Below, piece after piece: positions 1 through 8,341 of a stretch of DNA of 38,680 nt. The position numbers were made by a program, and so were the translations under genes. Numbering within the stretch: the first letter of the stretch is position 1; each line of letters starts with the position of its first letter. A model generated the notes under the pieces. The model was not told the origin of the DNA, did no database searches, and was given only the letters and a program-made list of their open reading frames with translations. This DNA comes from an uncultured Clostridia bacterium (GTDB lineage: Bacteria > Bacillota > Dehalobacteriia > UBA4068): NCBI GenBank assembly GCA_944393575.1, contig CALYAP010000059.1, forward strand, positions 1-38,680. Reading direction: 5' to 3'.

Positions 1-770
1 AATGCTGCGGCCTGTTCGGATGCTGCTTCTTCAGCATCGAGCATCGCCTGATAACCTTCCTTGGTGGAGATGGCCTCGTTCATAGCAGCGATCTTTTCGT
101 TCTGCAGGGCGGTCAGATCCAGCTGCATATCTTCGTATTCGTAGGTCATTACTTCCAGGTCATCGCGCATCTGTTCCATCAGCGCTTTGTTATGTTCAAT
201 GGTGTTTTTCTCTTTGATAATTTCATTGAGCAGATCCTGGTCTTGGTTCATCACCAACTCGACCATATCGAAGAGAATGAGGAAATCATCGAAACTCTCA
301 GTGGAGAAGATGACGTCCATCATGCTGATATCGCCATAGACATAAAGGTTGACTAGGCGTTCCTGCAGATAGCCTTTGCGTTCATCCATCCGTTCTTCAG
401 CCTCGGCGATCTGCAGCTCAGCTTCAACTATCTGATCATTAGCATCATCGATACCGGTCTGGATAGCCGCCAGCTTTTGTTGAACAGCCAGCATCTGCGA
501 TTCAATATCCGAGATCTGGTCATTATAGTCGTCGATGAACAGATTCTGCTCTTCGATTTGTTCTTTAAGTGATTCGATAGACTGGTTGATCTCTTCTTGC
601 TTTTCGCGCAGGGCTTCCAGCGGGTCTTCGCTATTATTGAGGATATCTTCTAGCTCAGAAGTATCTGTTCCCGAAGCTTCTGCCGGTGAAGAGAAGAGCG
701 TATAGGCCAGCGGCACACAGACTGCCGCCGCTATGACTAAAAAGATGGGTATCAGTTTCTTTTTGTGCAT
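1..770 (-). CDS. Murein hydrolase activator, coiled-coil N-terminal part (PcsB/EnvC type), partial
   Basis: The frame is open from an ATG at 770 to the window edge, giving 256 residues with the C-terminus outside the window. A short basic N-terminus (MHKKKLIPIF) and a hydrophobic stretch to about residue 25 form a signal peptide or anchor. The rest is almost entirely heptad-rich coiled coil with many Glu, Gln, Asp and Leu. It includes a break near YLQERLVNLYVYGD, typical of the EnvC/PcsB/CwlO coiled-coil family that usually ends in an M23 or CHAP domain. It lies 47 bp downstream of ftsX on the same strand; in this family FtsEX drives the coiled coil to expose the hydrolase or activator domain at the septum. 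A GGGGG ribosome-binding stretch sits 8 nt before the start. The catalytic or LytM-like end cannot be seen, so hydrolase versus activator is undecided. Confidence 0.8.
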   Translation of the reverse strand, partial: MHKKKLIPIFLVIAAAVCVPLAYTLFSSPAEASGTDTSELEDILNNSEDPLEALREKQEEINQSIESLKEQIEEQNLFIDDYNDQISDIESQMLAVQQKLAAIQTGIDDANDQIVEAELQIAEAEERMDERKGYLQERLVNLYVYGDISMMDVIFSTESFDDFLILFDMVELVMNQDQDLLNEIIKEKNTIEHNKALMEQMRDDLEVMTYEYEDMQLDLTALQNEKIAAMNEAISTKEGYQAMLDAEEAASEQAAA

Positions 771-817
771 CGTAGACCCCCTTTGTGGTGAGATATCACT
801 AAACTAAGTGGAATTAA

Positions 818-1702
818 TTATACTTTGAGGAAACGTGCCAGCGGGATTAGACTACCGATAGCTCCTAAGACGACGCCCGCGCCGATGAGGAAGAGGGTCA
901 GTCCTGGCCACAGCTGACTGAGTGGGACAATAGTGGCGAAGGAGATGGTTGCAGTCAGATAAGAGAAGACTTGTCCATAGAGTATCAGCGCCAAAGCCAG
1001 CGCCAGGATAGAGCCGAAGATACCGAGCATCATGCCCTCCAGGAAGAACGGCCAGCGGACAAAAGCATCGGTAGCACCGCACCATTTCATGACCATGATC
1101 TCTTTTTTGCGGCCGAGAATGGTCAGACGGATCGCCATGGCGATCAGGGTCACCGCAGCGACGCCCAACAACGCCATTACCACGATGCTGGCCTTGCGTA
1201 CGGTATCAGTCATGGTGAAGAGCTTTTCTACCGTGCCCTCACCATAGCGGACATGATAGATGCCGTCGAGTGCGGATACCTCTTCGGCGATGGCGGCGAC
1301 AGCCTGGCTGTCCTCAGCAGTGATGGAGAACATATCCGGCAAAGGATTATCGCCCTCTAAGGTTGAGAGTAAATCAGTGTCATTGAAGCGGTCTTCCAGG
1401 GTCAGTAGGCCATCATCTTTGCTGACAAATTCCACAGACTGGACGCCGTCGATATTACGCAGTGTCAGCTCGATCTCTTCATAATCACTCTCTGGTACAT
1501 CAAAATCAATATAAGCCATCACCCGCACATCATCCTCGATCTCAGTGGCGTTGACATTGATGTTGATGATAATCATCCAGAAGAACGCGCAGAGGAACAG
1601 GGAGATAGTGATGGTCAGGATAGCGGCGGCAGTTAGCCAGCCGTTGTTTTTCATCGATTTGAAAGCCTGCGGAAAAATGTAGCGGAAGGAATACATTTTC
1701 AT
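818..1702 (-). CDS. ftsX: Cell division ABC transporter permease FtsX
   Basis: Inner-membrane partner of FtsE that transmits ATP hydrolysis to an extracellular peptidoglycan hydrolase complex. The 294-residue protein has the FtsX layout: TM1 at about residues 20-45, a large extracellular loop to about 165 (with VRVMAYIDFDVPESDY, the FtsX extracellular domain), then three TM segments. These follow the intracellular motif KKEIMVMKWCGATDAFVRWP, which contacts FtsE. The start is taken at ATG 1702, which overlaps the ftsE stop as ATGA and follows a GGGGGG ribosome-binding site. A GTG at 1711 would add three residues. Operon order ftsE-ftsX-hydrolase activator is standard in Bacillota. Confidence 0.95.
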   Translation of the reverse strand: MKMYSFRYIFPQAFKSMKNNGWLTAAAILTITISLFLCAFFWMIIININVNATEIEDDVRVMAYIDFDVPESDYEEIELTLRNIDGVQSVEFVSKDDGLLTLEDRFNDTDLLSTLEGDNPLPDMFSITAEDSQAVAAIAEEVSALDGIYHVRYGEGTVEKLFTMTDTVRKASIVVMALLGVAAVTLIAMAIRLTILGRKKEIMVMKWCGATDAFVRWPFFLEGMMLGIFGSILALALALILYGQVFSYLTATISFATIVPLSQLWPGLTLFLIGAGVVLGAIGSLIPLARFLKV

Positions 1703-2379
1703 AGCTGCCACCCCCCAATCGTGTCGCCGATCAAGTGTCCATGGTCTAAAGTAATGACCCTCTTTTGCATCTTATCAACGATGATTTGGTCATGGGTAGC
1801 CATTACCAGGGTGGTTCCTTCGGCATTAATGTCAGCAAAGAGCTGGATCAGCTCATCACTGGTTTTGGGGTCCAAGTCGCCGGTAGGCTCATCGGCGAAA
1901 AGAACCAGGGGGTTGTTGATGATGGCTCTGGCGACAGCAACGCGCTGTTGCTCACCGCCGGAGAGGTGCATAACATTGTCGTTTTCACGTCCTGCCAGCC
2001 CTACGCGTTCCAACATCGCCGGGACACGCATCTTGATCTCTGCGTACGGACGTTCCACTGCCCGCAGCGCAAAGGCGACATTCTCAAAGACTGTGTTGCG
2101 TTCCATCAGGCGGAAGTCCTGAAAGACTACGCCGCTGTTGCGGCGGAGGCGGACGATCTCCGGAGTGGAAAGACGGGAAACATTACGCCCACCGATCAGA
2201 ACTTGTCCCGCAGTAGGCAGCTCTTCCCGGAAGAGCAGGCGAATGAGCGTGCTTTTACCCGCGCCAGAAGCGCCGGTCAAGAAAACGAACTCTCCATAAT
2301 CAATGGAGAGATTGATATCGGTCAAAGCAGCGATACCATTCTTGTAGGTCTTGCCCAGGTTGATTGTTTGAATCAGCAT
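1699..2379 (-). CDS. ftsE: Cell division ATP-binding protein FtsE
   Basis: ABC ATPase of 226 residues, normal FtsE length. Walker A is GASGAGKST (about 36-44), the Q-loop lies in VVFQDFRLM, the signature is LSGGEQQRVAVARA, Walker B is LFADEPTGDLD, and the switch histidine is in MATHDQ. It energises FtsX during septal peptidoglycan splitting. It is the first gene of the minus-strand operon and is translationally coupled to ftsX by a 4-nt overlap. Confidence 0.96.
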   Translation of the reverse strand: MLIQTINLGKTYKNGIAALTDINLSIDYGEFVFLTGASGAGKSTLIRLLFREELPTAGQVLIGGRNVSRLSTPEIVRLRRNSGVVFQDFRLMERNTVFENVAFALRAVERPYAEIKMRVPAMLERVGLAGRENDNVMHLSGGEQQRVAVARAIINNPLVLFADEPTGDLDPKTSDELIQLFADINAEGTTLVMATHDQIIVDKMQKRVITLDHGHLIGDTIGGWQL

Positions 2380-2586
2380 GTTCTACTCCATTGTTTTATT
2401 TTAATGGCCTTATTTCTACAAAAAATGCTGGTCTCCTCCTTATCCACAAACAATTCACATTTTTCTTGGGGATAAAAATTCACATTTGCTGATATTTTTT
2501 ACTTTATGGTTATCATGACGAGAAAAAAAGTCCCTTTGTTCCCTTTTTTGTCGTTGAGAAAAAGAAATTTTGCTGTATTTTTATGG

Positions 2587-2604
2587 TATAATAAGGAAAA
2601 AGGA
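2587..2604 (+). promoter_or_regulatory. Extended -10 promoter and RBS of the comF-like gene
   Basis: TATAAT at 2587-2592 is preceded by TGG, giving a TGnTATAAT extended -10 element. No good -35 lies 16-18 bp upstream. An AAAAGGAG ribosome-binding site at 2597-2604 sits 13 nt before the ATG. The short -10 to start distance implies a very short 5' leader. Confidence 0.6.
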
Positions 2605-2617
2605 GTAGAAAACGAGA

Positions 2618-3337
2618 ATGAGCTTCTATCAGTGGCAAAAAGCAGCTGCAGCATTGTTCTTTCCCCAGCGCCATTGCCTGAATTGCGGCGCTTTGGCGGT
2701 GGATCGGCCGCTGTGTGTTGCTTGTGAGCAGGGACGGTCATCTTTGCGCCATTGTCCGCTATGCGCCAGCTTTATCGCTGCCACCGAGACCGAGCGCTAT
2801 CTCTGTCCGGATTGCCGCCATCATCACCCGTCCTTTACCGCTGCAGCGGCAGCGTTGCCCTATGAAGGGCGGCTGAGGGAAATTCTGATCGCTTTCAAAT
2901 ATCAGCAGCGCACCGGCTTTCGCCGGCCTTTGGCCGCCCTGCTGTTGGAGGTATTAGCGGAGCGCTATGCGGGTATTGCTTTTAATGCCATCGTCCCGGT
3001 GCCGCTGCACCCGGCGCGCCTACGCCAGCGGGGATACAATCAGGCTGAGCTGCTCAGCCAGCTAATTGCTAAGGAAACCGGCCTGCCGCACCACCCAGAG
3101 TGGCTGCAGCGTAGCGAGGATACGCCGCCGTTGGCAGAATTAGGCCGTGGAGAACGGCTCAAGACACTGCGCAGTGTTTTTACCGCTGTGCCGGAGGTAG
3201 CAGGGCAGCAGCTGCTACTGATCGACGATATTTTTACTACCGGCGCTACGGCAGAGAGCTGCAGCAGGGCATTGTTACAGCAGGGAGCGTCCGGTGTATA
3301 TGTTTTAGCTGTGGCTGCCGGCTATGCTCTGCCTTAA
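2618..3337 (+). CDS. comF: ComF family phosphoribosyltransferase-like protein
   Basis: This 239-residue protein has the ComF architecture. An N-terminal zinc ribbon has CLNCGALAV, CVACEQ, CPLCASF and CPDCRHHH pairs within residues 19-66. A type I phosphoribosyltransferase domain follows, with the signature LLIDDIFTTGATAESC near residues 200-215. ComF proteins take part in natural DNA uptake in competent bacteria or act in nucleotide salvage; no other competence genes are in this window, so the role here is inferred from the family. It is followed about 115 bp later by hpf, a neighbour pairing common in Bacillota. Confidence 0.9.
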   Translation: MSFYQWQKAAAALFFPQRHCLNCGALAVDRPLCVACEQGRSSLRHCPLCASFIAATETERYLCPDCRHHHPSFTAAAAALPYEGRLREILIAFKYQQRTGFRRPLAALLLEVLAERYAGIAFNAIVPVPLHPARLRQRGYNQAELLSQLIAKETGLPHHPEWLQRSEDTPPLAELGRGERLKTLRSVFTAVPEVAGQQLLLIDDIFTTGATAESCSRALLQQGASGVYVLAVAAGYALP

Positions 3338-3403
3338 GCCTTTGCTGAAATCGAAGTGAAATGACTGCCGCTGACAGGAATTAGCGTCAGGATATGGAAA
3401 TAA

Positions 3404-3446
3404 TATAATATGTGGGAGCTTATTCGCAAATAAAATTAGGAGGTGG
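3404..3446 (+). promoter_or_regulatory. Candidate -10 and strong RBS of hpf
   Basis: TATAAT at 3404-3409 lies 43 nt before the hpf start, with only a weak -35 match (TTAGCG, 3381-3386, 17-bp spacer). The ribosome-binding site AGGAGGTGG at about 3438-3446 is nearly a perfect Shine-Dalgarno sequence. Confidence 0.5.
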
Positions 3447-3452
3447 CTCCGT

Positions 3453-3974
3453 ATGAACATTAACTATAAGTCGAGAAATCTTGAGATCACCGAGGCCATG
3501 AAGGAATACTGTGAGAAAAGATTGAACAAATTTGACAAACTTATTGGCCCGGAAACCGCCGTTGTCACCATGAGCAGCATTCGTGACCGGCAGCGCCTGG
3601 AAGTCACTATCCCCTATCATGGGATGGTCATTCGTGGCGAGGACGAAGGCTATGATATTTATACTTGCATCGATAAAGTCAGTGAAAAGATTGAAACCCA
3701 GATCCATAAGTACCGTCAGCGCCTGATCAAACGTGGACGGGGCGTTAGCCGCGATTATGTCGCTTCTATGCCGGAAGAACACTGGGTAGAGGACGATAAG
3801 CCGGTCAGGACCAAGACCTTTACCACCAAACCGATGAATCTAGAAGAGGCTATCATGCAGATGAATCTTCTCGGACACAGCTTCTTCGTCTTTGTCAATG
3901 ACGAGACTAATGATGTCAATGTCATTTACCGCCGCAAAGATGGCGATTATGGCCTCCTGGCCCCCGAGATCTAA
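3453..3974 (+). CDS. hpf: Ribosome hibernation promoting factor, long form
   Basis: This 173-residue protein has the two-domain long HPF arrangement. The N-terminal S30AE/RaiA domain (about 1-100, beginning MNINYKSRNLEITEAMKEYC) binds in the decoding region of the 30S subunit. A linker follows, then the C-terminal dimerisation domain (about 115-173, with RTKTFTTKPMNLEEAIMQM and HSFFVFVNDET) joins two ribosomes into an inactive 100S dimer. Length and both domains are intact. It stands alone with its own promoter and is followed by an 11-bp inverted repeat. Confidence 0.96.
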   Translation: MNINYKSRNLEITEAMKEYCEKRLNKFDKLIGPETAVVTMSSIRDRQRLEVTIPYHGMVIRGEDEGYDIYTCIDKVSEKIETQIHKYRQRLIKRGRGVSRDYVASMPEEHWVEDDKPVRTKTFTTKPMNLEEAIMQMNLLGHSFFVFVNDETNDVNVIYRRKDGDYGLLAPEI

Positions 3975-3996
3975 GCTGAGCTTAAATAAGTTATTG

Positions 3997-4027
3997 GGAA
4001 ACGCCCTCCCTCAGGAAGGGCGTTTCC
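3997..4027 (+). terminator. Inverted repeat after hpf, probable terminator
   Basis: GGAAACGCCCT at 3997-4007 is perfectly complemented by AGGGCGTTTCC at 4017-4027 with a 9-nt loop. No T-run follows on the plus strand, so it may be a weak terminator or an mRNA 3' stabiliser. Confidence 0.6.
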
Positions 4028-4309
4028 ACATGATACCCCTGCTGTTTGCCTGCATCCATGTAGCAGGTGATAACACTATGCTAAGATGCAAAAGTCTAAG
4101 CTGAACTACCCGCTGCGGTTGCCGAGATAAGGCAATAGTTGTTGAGAACAAGTATTTTCCCGCTGTTGTATAAGATCGCTGAAAATTAGTAAAAATGTTG
4201 GTGAATAAAGCTTAGCTGATGCTTAATGATAAGTGTTTGCTAATAGATAATAGATGAAGTTTAGTTAATAAAACAAGAATTATAAATAAATAATAGATAA
4301 GGAAAGCTT

Positions 4310-5512
4310 ATGAAAAAGTTGTTATGTGCTATTTTAATAACTGGAACACTCTTCCTTTGTTCCTGTGATACTTCACGGGCAGGTGTCAGTAAGGAGATCG
4401 ATGCCACTGCTACCAGCGCCATTGCTGAGCAGGTGGTAGAGGCTAAGGTCGATGAGTTCTATGATGATTATGCCTCCTATTATACGCCTGTTGAATATCA
4501 GCGAATGGTAGAGGATTATACCGGCTCTTTTGGCGGTATTGGTATTACTATGGTAGAGAATGAAGGCGAGGTCACGGTCTATAATATCCTTGATGATACT
4601 CCGGCTGCTGATAGCGATATCTCTATCGGTGATGTTATCATCGGCGTGGATGGAATCAGCTTGGAGGGCAAGGGCTCTACCGAGGCGCAGTCATTGATCC
4701 GCGGTCCGGTGGGTGAAGAAGTAACCCTGCAGCTGCGCAAGGCCTCTGATAACAGCGTCTATGAGGAGACTTTGGAACGCGAGACCATCACTGAGGAGAC
4801 TGTTTCCAGTGTGACCCTCTCTGCTTATCCGGGCACTGTTTACATGCATATCTCCAGCTTTACCGAGACGACCAGCAGCGATTTCGCTGCCCATTATAAT
4901 AAGCTGCTCAATCAAGGAGAGATCGAAAATCTGATCCTGGATCTGCGCAGCAATGGCGGCGGCAATTTCTATGCCTGCATCGCTATTGGCGAATACTTTG
5001 TGCCTTTAAATGAAATGGTGGTCAGTGAGAAGACCTCTTCCGGGTCAGAAGAACATCGTTCCAGCAGTGGCCAACTCAATGGTTTGAATGTGATAGTGCT
5101 GCAAAACGCCTATACTGCCTCTGCTTCAGAGGTGCTGATTGGCGCCCTGAAGGATAAGGCCGATGCTACGCTTATCGGTACCACCACTTATGGCAAGGGC
5201 ATCACTCAGAGTATTGTGATGCTGGAATCTGGCAGCGGACACCGCTATACCCGCAGCATTTATTATACTCCTTCCGGTTTTAGCCTCAACGGCATTGGTC
5301 TAGAGCCGGATATCCTGGTAGAAGATCCCGCGGATACTACCTATGATGATTATTTCTCTCTCGACCCAGCCAAAAATCCGCATCTGCAAGCAGCGTTGAA
5401 TTATCTCTTCCCTGATGGTCCGCCGAGTGCTGAAGAGAGCAGCGACGGTACTACCACTGATGATACTAACAGTGGTGAGGCAAGCACTGGCGAGACCACT
5501 GGTGAGAACTAG
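4310..5512 (+). CDS. S41 family C-terminal processing peptidase, lipoprotein
   Basis: Predicted surface-anchored serine protease of 400 residues. A lipoprotein signal ends in the lipobox LCSC (Cys19). A PDZ domain covers roughly residues 75-150 (FGGIGITMVENEG to IGDVIIGVDG). The S41 core follows: DLRSNGGGNF, the catalytic serine in ASASEVLIGALK and the lysine in TTYGKGITQS. The C-terminal 30 residues are a Glu/Ser/Thr/Gly tail of low complexity. CtpA-type proteases trim periplasmic or extracytoplasmic proteins and often sit near ftsEX/hydrolase clusters, as here, although on the opposite strand. The upstream 200 bp is AT-rich but shows no convincing sigma-A promoter. Confidence 0.9.
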   Translation: MKKLLCAILITGTLFLCSCDTSRAGVSKEIDATATSAIAEQVVEAKVDEFYDDYASYYTPVEYQRMVEDYTGSFGGIGITMVENEGEVTVYNILDDTPAADSDISIGDVIIGVDGISLEGKGSTEAQSLIRGPVGEEVTLQLRKASDNSVYEETLERETITEETVSSVTLSAYPGTVYMHISSFTETTSSDFAAHYNKLLNQGEIENLILDLRSNGGGNFYACIAIGEYFVPLNEMVVSEKTSSGSEEHRSSSGQLNGLNVIVLQNAYTASASEVLIGALKDKADATLIGTTTYGKGITQSIVMLESGSGHRYTRSIYYTPSGFSLNGIGLEPDILVEDPADTTYDDYFSLDPAKNPHLQAALNYLFPDGPPSAEESSDGTTTDDTNSGEASTGETTGEN

Positions 5513-5587
5513 CTGTTCAGCAGACAAAAACTCCGCTGCTCAAAGGAGCGCGGAGCCAGACTCTGGATGTTAAAAGGAGCATTGATT

Positions 5588-5609
5588 AGGCAGGCCAATA
5601 GGCCTGCCT
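5588..5609. terminator. Convergent terminator between S41 protease and rocD
   Basis: AGGCAGGCC (5588-5596) and GGCCTGCCT (5601-5609) form a perfect 9-bp stem with an AATA loop between two converging genes, so it probably serves both. Confidence 0.65.
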
Positions 5610-5613
5610 GCGT

Positions 5614-6807
5614 TTATTCTTGCAGTGCCTGTGTTATTCTGTCGCAGGCGTCGTCTAATTCTGCATAGGAGATGGTCAGCGGCGGGGCGAAGCGGATAGT
5701 GCATTCATGGGTATCCTTGGCCAATACCCCGTGAGCCATCATCTTGTCAAGATATTCTTCTGCTGGGTGGTCGAATTCCATGCCGATCAATAAGCCCTTA
5801 CCGCGAATTTCTTTGATATGAGGATTCTTGATCTGCCGCAGCCGCTCCATAAAATAGGCGCCTTTTTCCGCAGCCATCTGCGGATAATCATCGCGTACCA
5901 AAATTTCCATGGCCTTGATCGCTACTGCGCAGGCCAGAGGATTGCCACCAAAGGTTGACCCATGTGTGCCTGGCGTATAGACTCCCAGGACTTCCGCATC
6001 AGCGGCAATAGCCGAGACCGGCATGATCCCGCCGCCAAGCGCTTTGCCCATCACCAGGATGTCCGGACTGATTTGCTCGTATTGGCAGGCGAACATTCGG
6101 CCAGTGCGGGCAAAACCCGTCTGCACCTCATCGGCAATCATCAGGATATTGTTTCGGGTGCAGATTTCCCGCACCTGGCGCAGATATCCCTCCGGCGGGA
6201 CGATGATCCCTGCTTCTCCCTGGATGGGCTCTACCAGAAAGCCTACGGTGCGGTCGGTGACAGCCTGCTCTAACGCTGCTGCATCGCCATAGGGGATAAT
6301 CTTGAAACCTGGAGTATAAGGGCCATAGTTGATACGGGCAGACGGATCGGTGGAAAAGCTGATGATTGCAATAGTACGGCCATGAAAATTGTTGGCGCAG
6401 ACAATGATCTCCTGCTGCTCGTTCGCTACACCCTTGACCTCGACTCCCCAGCGGCGAGCAGTCTTGAGTGCTGTCTCTACTGCTTCTGCACCAGTATTCA
6501 TCGGGAGGATCATTGCCTTGCCGGTCAAGTCGCAGAGCTGTTCATAAAAATCACCCAGTACCGCATTATGAAAAGCGCGTGAGGTGAGGGTGACTTTTTG
6601 CAGCTGCTCCATAGCTGCTGCTACTATCTCAGGATGAAGATGGCCGAAATTAAGCGCCGAGTAAGCGGAAAGCATGTCATAGTAGGCGCGGCCTTCCGGA
6701 TCATAGACCTTAGCGCCCAACGCGTGTTCAATGACTACTTCCCGCGAATGATAGTTGTTAGCTCCCAGTTGGACTGTTTTAGCAATGATCTCCGATGATG
6801 TCGCCAT
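5614..6807 (-). CDS. rocD: Ornithine aminotransferase (class III PLP aminotransferase)
   Basis: Transfers the delta-amino group of ornithine to 2-oxoglutarate, giving glutamate semialdehyde for proline or glutamate synthesis or arginine breakdown. The 397-residue length matches RocD. Class III hallmarks are visible: NTGAEAVETALKTARRW (PLP phosphate binding), GRTIAIISFSTDPSAR, the PLP aspartate region IADEVQTGFARTGRMF, the Schiff-base lysine in MGKALGGG, and GTHGSTFGGNPLACAVA. The sequence around NNYHSREVVIEHALGAKVYD is RocD-like rather than acetylornithine aminotransferase-like. The start is supported by GGAGGAGAA just upstream. It stands alone and is divergent from the metal permease. Confidence 0.92.
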   Translation of the reverse strand: MATSSEIIAKTVQLGANNYHSREVVIEHALGAKVYDPEGRAYYDMLSAYSALNFGHLHPEIVAAAMEQLQKVTLTSRAFHNAVLGDFYEQLCDLTGKAMILPMNTGAEAVETALKTARRWGVEVKGVANEQQEIIVCANNFHGRTIAIISFSTDPSARINYGPYTPGFKIIPYGDAAALEQAVTDRTVGFLVEPIQGEAGIIVPPEGYLRQVREICTRNNILMIADEVQTGFARTGRMFACQYEQISPDILVMGKALGGGIMPVSAIAADAEVLGVYTPGTHGSTFGGNPLACAVAIKAMEILVRDDYPQMAAEKGAYFMERLRQIKNPHIKEIRGKGLLIGMEFDHPAEEYLDKMMAHGVLAKDTHECTIRFAPPLTISYAELDDACDRITQALQE

Positions 6808-6832
6808 AGTTCTCCTCCTGAATTGTCAGTAG

Positions 6833-6858
6833 ATAAGCGCCAGTGCCAGCGCTTGTCT
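6833..6858 (-). other. Hairpin in the rocD 5' leader
   Basis: GATAAGCGC and GCGCTTGTC form a 9-bp stem (one G-T pair) with an 8-nt loop between the rocD promoter and its RBS. No T-run follows, so it is more likely an mRNA stabiliser or regulator target than a terminator. Confidence 0.35.
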
Positions 6859-6916
6859 GCTTTATTGTATGCAACTGAGTGCCTGGTGGTTATCCTGAAA
6901 TAATGCTGTTTTTCCC

Positions 6917-6946
6917 ATTGTAGCGGTATTTGCCTGTTGCTGTCAA
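6917..6946 (-). promoter_or_regulatory. rocD promoter
   Basis: On the minus strand TTGACA (6941-6946) and TACAAT (6917-6922) are separated by 18 bp, a near-consensus housekeeping promoter. It predicts a leader of about 100 nt. Confidence 0.75.
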
Positions 6947-6961
6947 TATATAGCTATTTGG

Positions 6962-6991
6962 TTGACAAGCCGCAGAGAGCAAGTTTATAAT
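6962..6991 (+). promoter_or_regulatory. Metal permease promoter
   Basis: TTGACA (6962-6967) and TATAAT (6986-6991) with an 18-bp spacer are perfect consensus boxes. The element lies back to back with the rocD promoter, only 15 bp apart. Confidence 0.8.
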
Positions 6992-7054
6992 AAATTGTTA
7001 AGGTATGATTCAAGCTGGTTTGGTAGCTGGCGAATTAGCGAAAAGAGGCAGTAG

Positions 7055-8170
7055 ATGCTAGGTGAATTTTTTCATAATTTAGTACATATTTTTGTCGATA
7101 TGGCGCCCTATATGATGCTATCAATGCTCGTGGTTGGGCTGATTAATACTTATGTCCGGCCACGCTTTATTGCCCGCAGCTTGGGTAAGGATAGCGTCGG
7201 CTCAGTGCTCAAGGGTGGGGTGCTGGGGATTCCGCTGATGCTCTGTTCCTGTGGGGTAGTCCCGACCGCCCTGGAGCTGAAGCGTAACGGCGCCTCTGAC
7301 GGTGCGGTGGTATCTTTTCTTGCCGCCACACCGCAGACTGGTCTGAGTAGCATTATCGCCACCTATGGTATGCTGGGCCCCTTCATGGCGGTTTTTCGTC
7401 CGCTAGCAGCTTTCCTGACTGGTGTTGTCAGCGGCATCGCCACCAATCTCTGGGGACGCCGCCATCCTCTGCCCGTTGCTGAGACAGCCATGGCTGAGGA
7501 TGATGATAATTGTCCGGCCTGCCATGATGAAGATTGCCATTGCCATCATCATGAGCAGCATCATCATGAGGCAGGAGGGAAAAAGAGCTTTAAAAATGTG
7601 TTTACCTATCCCTTCGGTCCTTTTCTCGATGATATTTCCTTGAGCTTTGTTGTCGGCATTGTGCTGGCAGCGGTGCTCAGCACTTTTCTTCCTTATGATT
7701 CGCTGTCTCAGTATGGCATCACCAATGGTCTGCCGGCGATCCTGCTGATGCTGGTGATCAGCTTACCGATCTATATTTGCTCCATCTCTTCGATCCCAGT
7801 GGCTTTGACCCTGCTGGCCAGCGGCATCAGCCCGGGAGCAGCGTTTGTCTTTCTCTTTGCCGGGCCGGCTACCAATGTTGCATCTATCGCCTTGATCGTC
7901 AAGCAGCTGGGTAAGCGGGTGACAGCTATCTTTGTTGCCAGCATTGCCGTGATGTCGGTAGTTTTTGGTCTGCTTTATGATTGGCTTTATACTCTTTTGC
8001 CTCCAGCGGCGACACAGCTGATTCATGGCGGAGATACTCATGCCGATCATGATCTGGGCTGGTTTTCCTATGTCTTGGCAATCATCTTCGCAGTACTGCT
8101 GCTGTGGAGCCTTATTCGCCGGGCTCGTTTTTCCTGGCACCGTCACCAGGAGAAAAAAGCAGCCCAATAA
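7055..8170 (+). CDS. ArsP/DUF318-type metal permease (SO_0444 family Cu/Zn efflux-like)
   Basis: Polytopic membrane protein of 371 residues with eight or more TM segments in two halves. Family hallmarks are the LMLCSCGVVPTALELKRNG motif (about 64-83), the following ATPQTGLSSI, and in the second half PIYICSISSIPVAL and FAGPATNVASIALI. Between the halves lies a cytoplasmic loop (about 150-175) dense in Cys, His, Asp and Glu (CPACHDEDCHCHHHEQHHH), a likely soft-metal docking site. Relatives export Cu, Zn or organoarsenicals. Substrate is inferred only; the His/Cys loop favours Zn or Cu. Monocistronic, with its own strong promoter. Confidence 0.88.
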   Translation: MLGEFFHNLVHIFVDMAPYMMLSMLVVGLINTYVRPRFIARSLGKDSVGSVLKGGVLGIPLMLCSCGVVPTALELKRNGASDGAVVSFLAATPQTGLSSIIATYGMLGPFMAVFRPLAAFLTGVVSGIATNLWGRRHPLPVAETAMAEDDDNCPACHDEDCHCHHHEQHHHEAGGKKSFKNVFTYPFGPFLDDISLSFVVGIVLAAVLSTFLPYDSLSQYGITNGLPAILLMLVISLPIYICSISSIPVALTLLASGISPGAAFVFLFAGPATNVASIALIVKQLGKRVTAIFVASIAVMSVVFGLLYDWLYTLLPPAATQLIHGGDTHADHDLGWFSYVLAIIFAVLLLWSLIRRARFSWHRHQEKKAAQ

Positions 8171-8234
8171 AAAGAGGCTGCCCGGCTGTTTTCTAAGGAT
8201 AAAGGTTATGGTTATTAAGTAAGATAAAGGGTAA

Positions 8235-8293
8235 GCAAAATAAAGATTAAGCAAAACAAAATAAAGATTAGGCAAAATTAAGATTAAGCAAAA
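8235..8293. repeat. Short AT-rich tandem repeat
   Basis: About three and a half degenerate copies of a 16-21 bp unit starting GCAAAA and containing AAAGATTAA or TAAGATTAA lie between the permease stop and the exchanger terminator. No coding potential is seen. Confidence 0.6.
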
Positions 8294-8315
8294 GCCGGAG
8301 CATTCAGCTCCGGCT
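8293..8315 (-). terminator. Intrinsic terminator of the Ca/Na exchanger gene
   Basis: AGCCGGAGC / GCTCCGGCT form a 9-bp stem with a 5-nt loop. On the minus strand it is followed by TTTTGCTTAATCTT. It lies 27 bp beyond the exchanger stop codon. Confidence 0.75.
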
Positions 8316-8341
8316 CTGTTGTAACTCCGATCGCTTCTATA

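Noticed and set aside
2440-2448. Perfect DnaA box TTATCCACA upstream of ftsE
   Set aside because: A single 9-mer in 38 kb on two strands is close to chance. No box cluster, AT-rich unwinding element or dnaA/dnaN gene is nearby.
8235-8293. AT-rich tandem repeats considered as an iteron origin
   Set aside because: There is no replication gene nearby, the unit is degenerate, and the stretch sits between two chromosomal genes.
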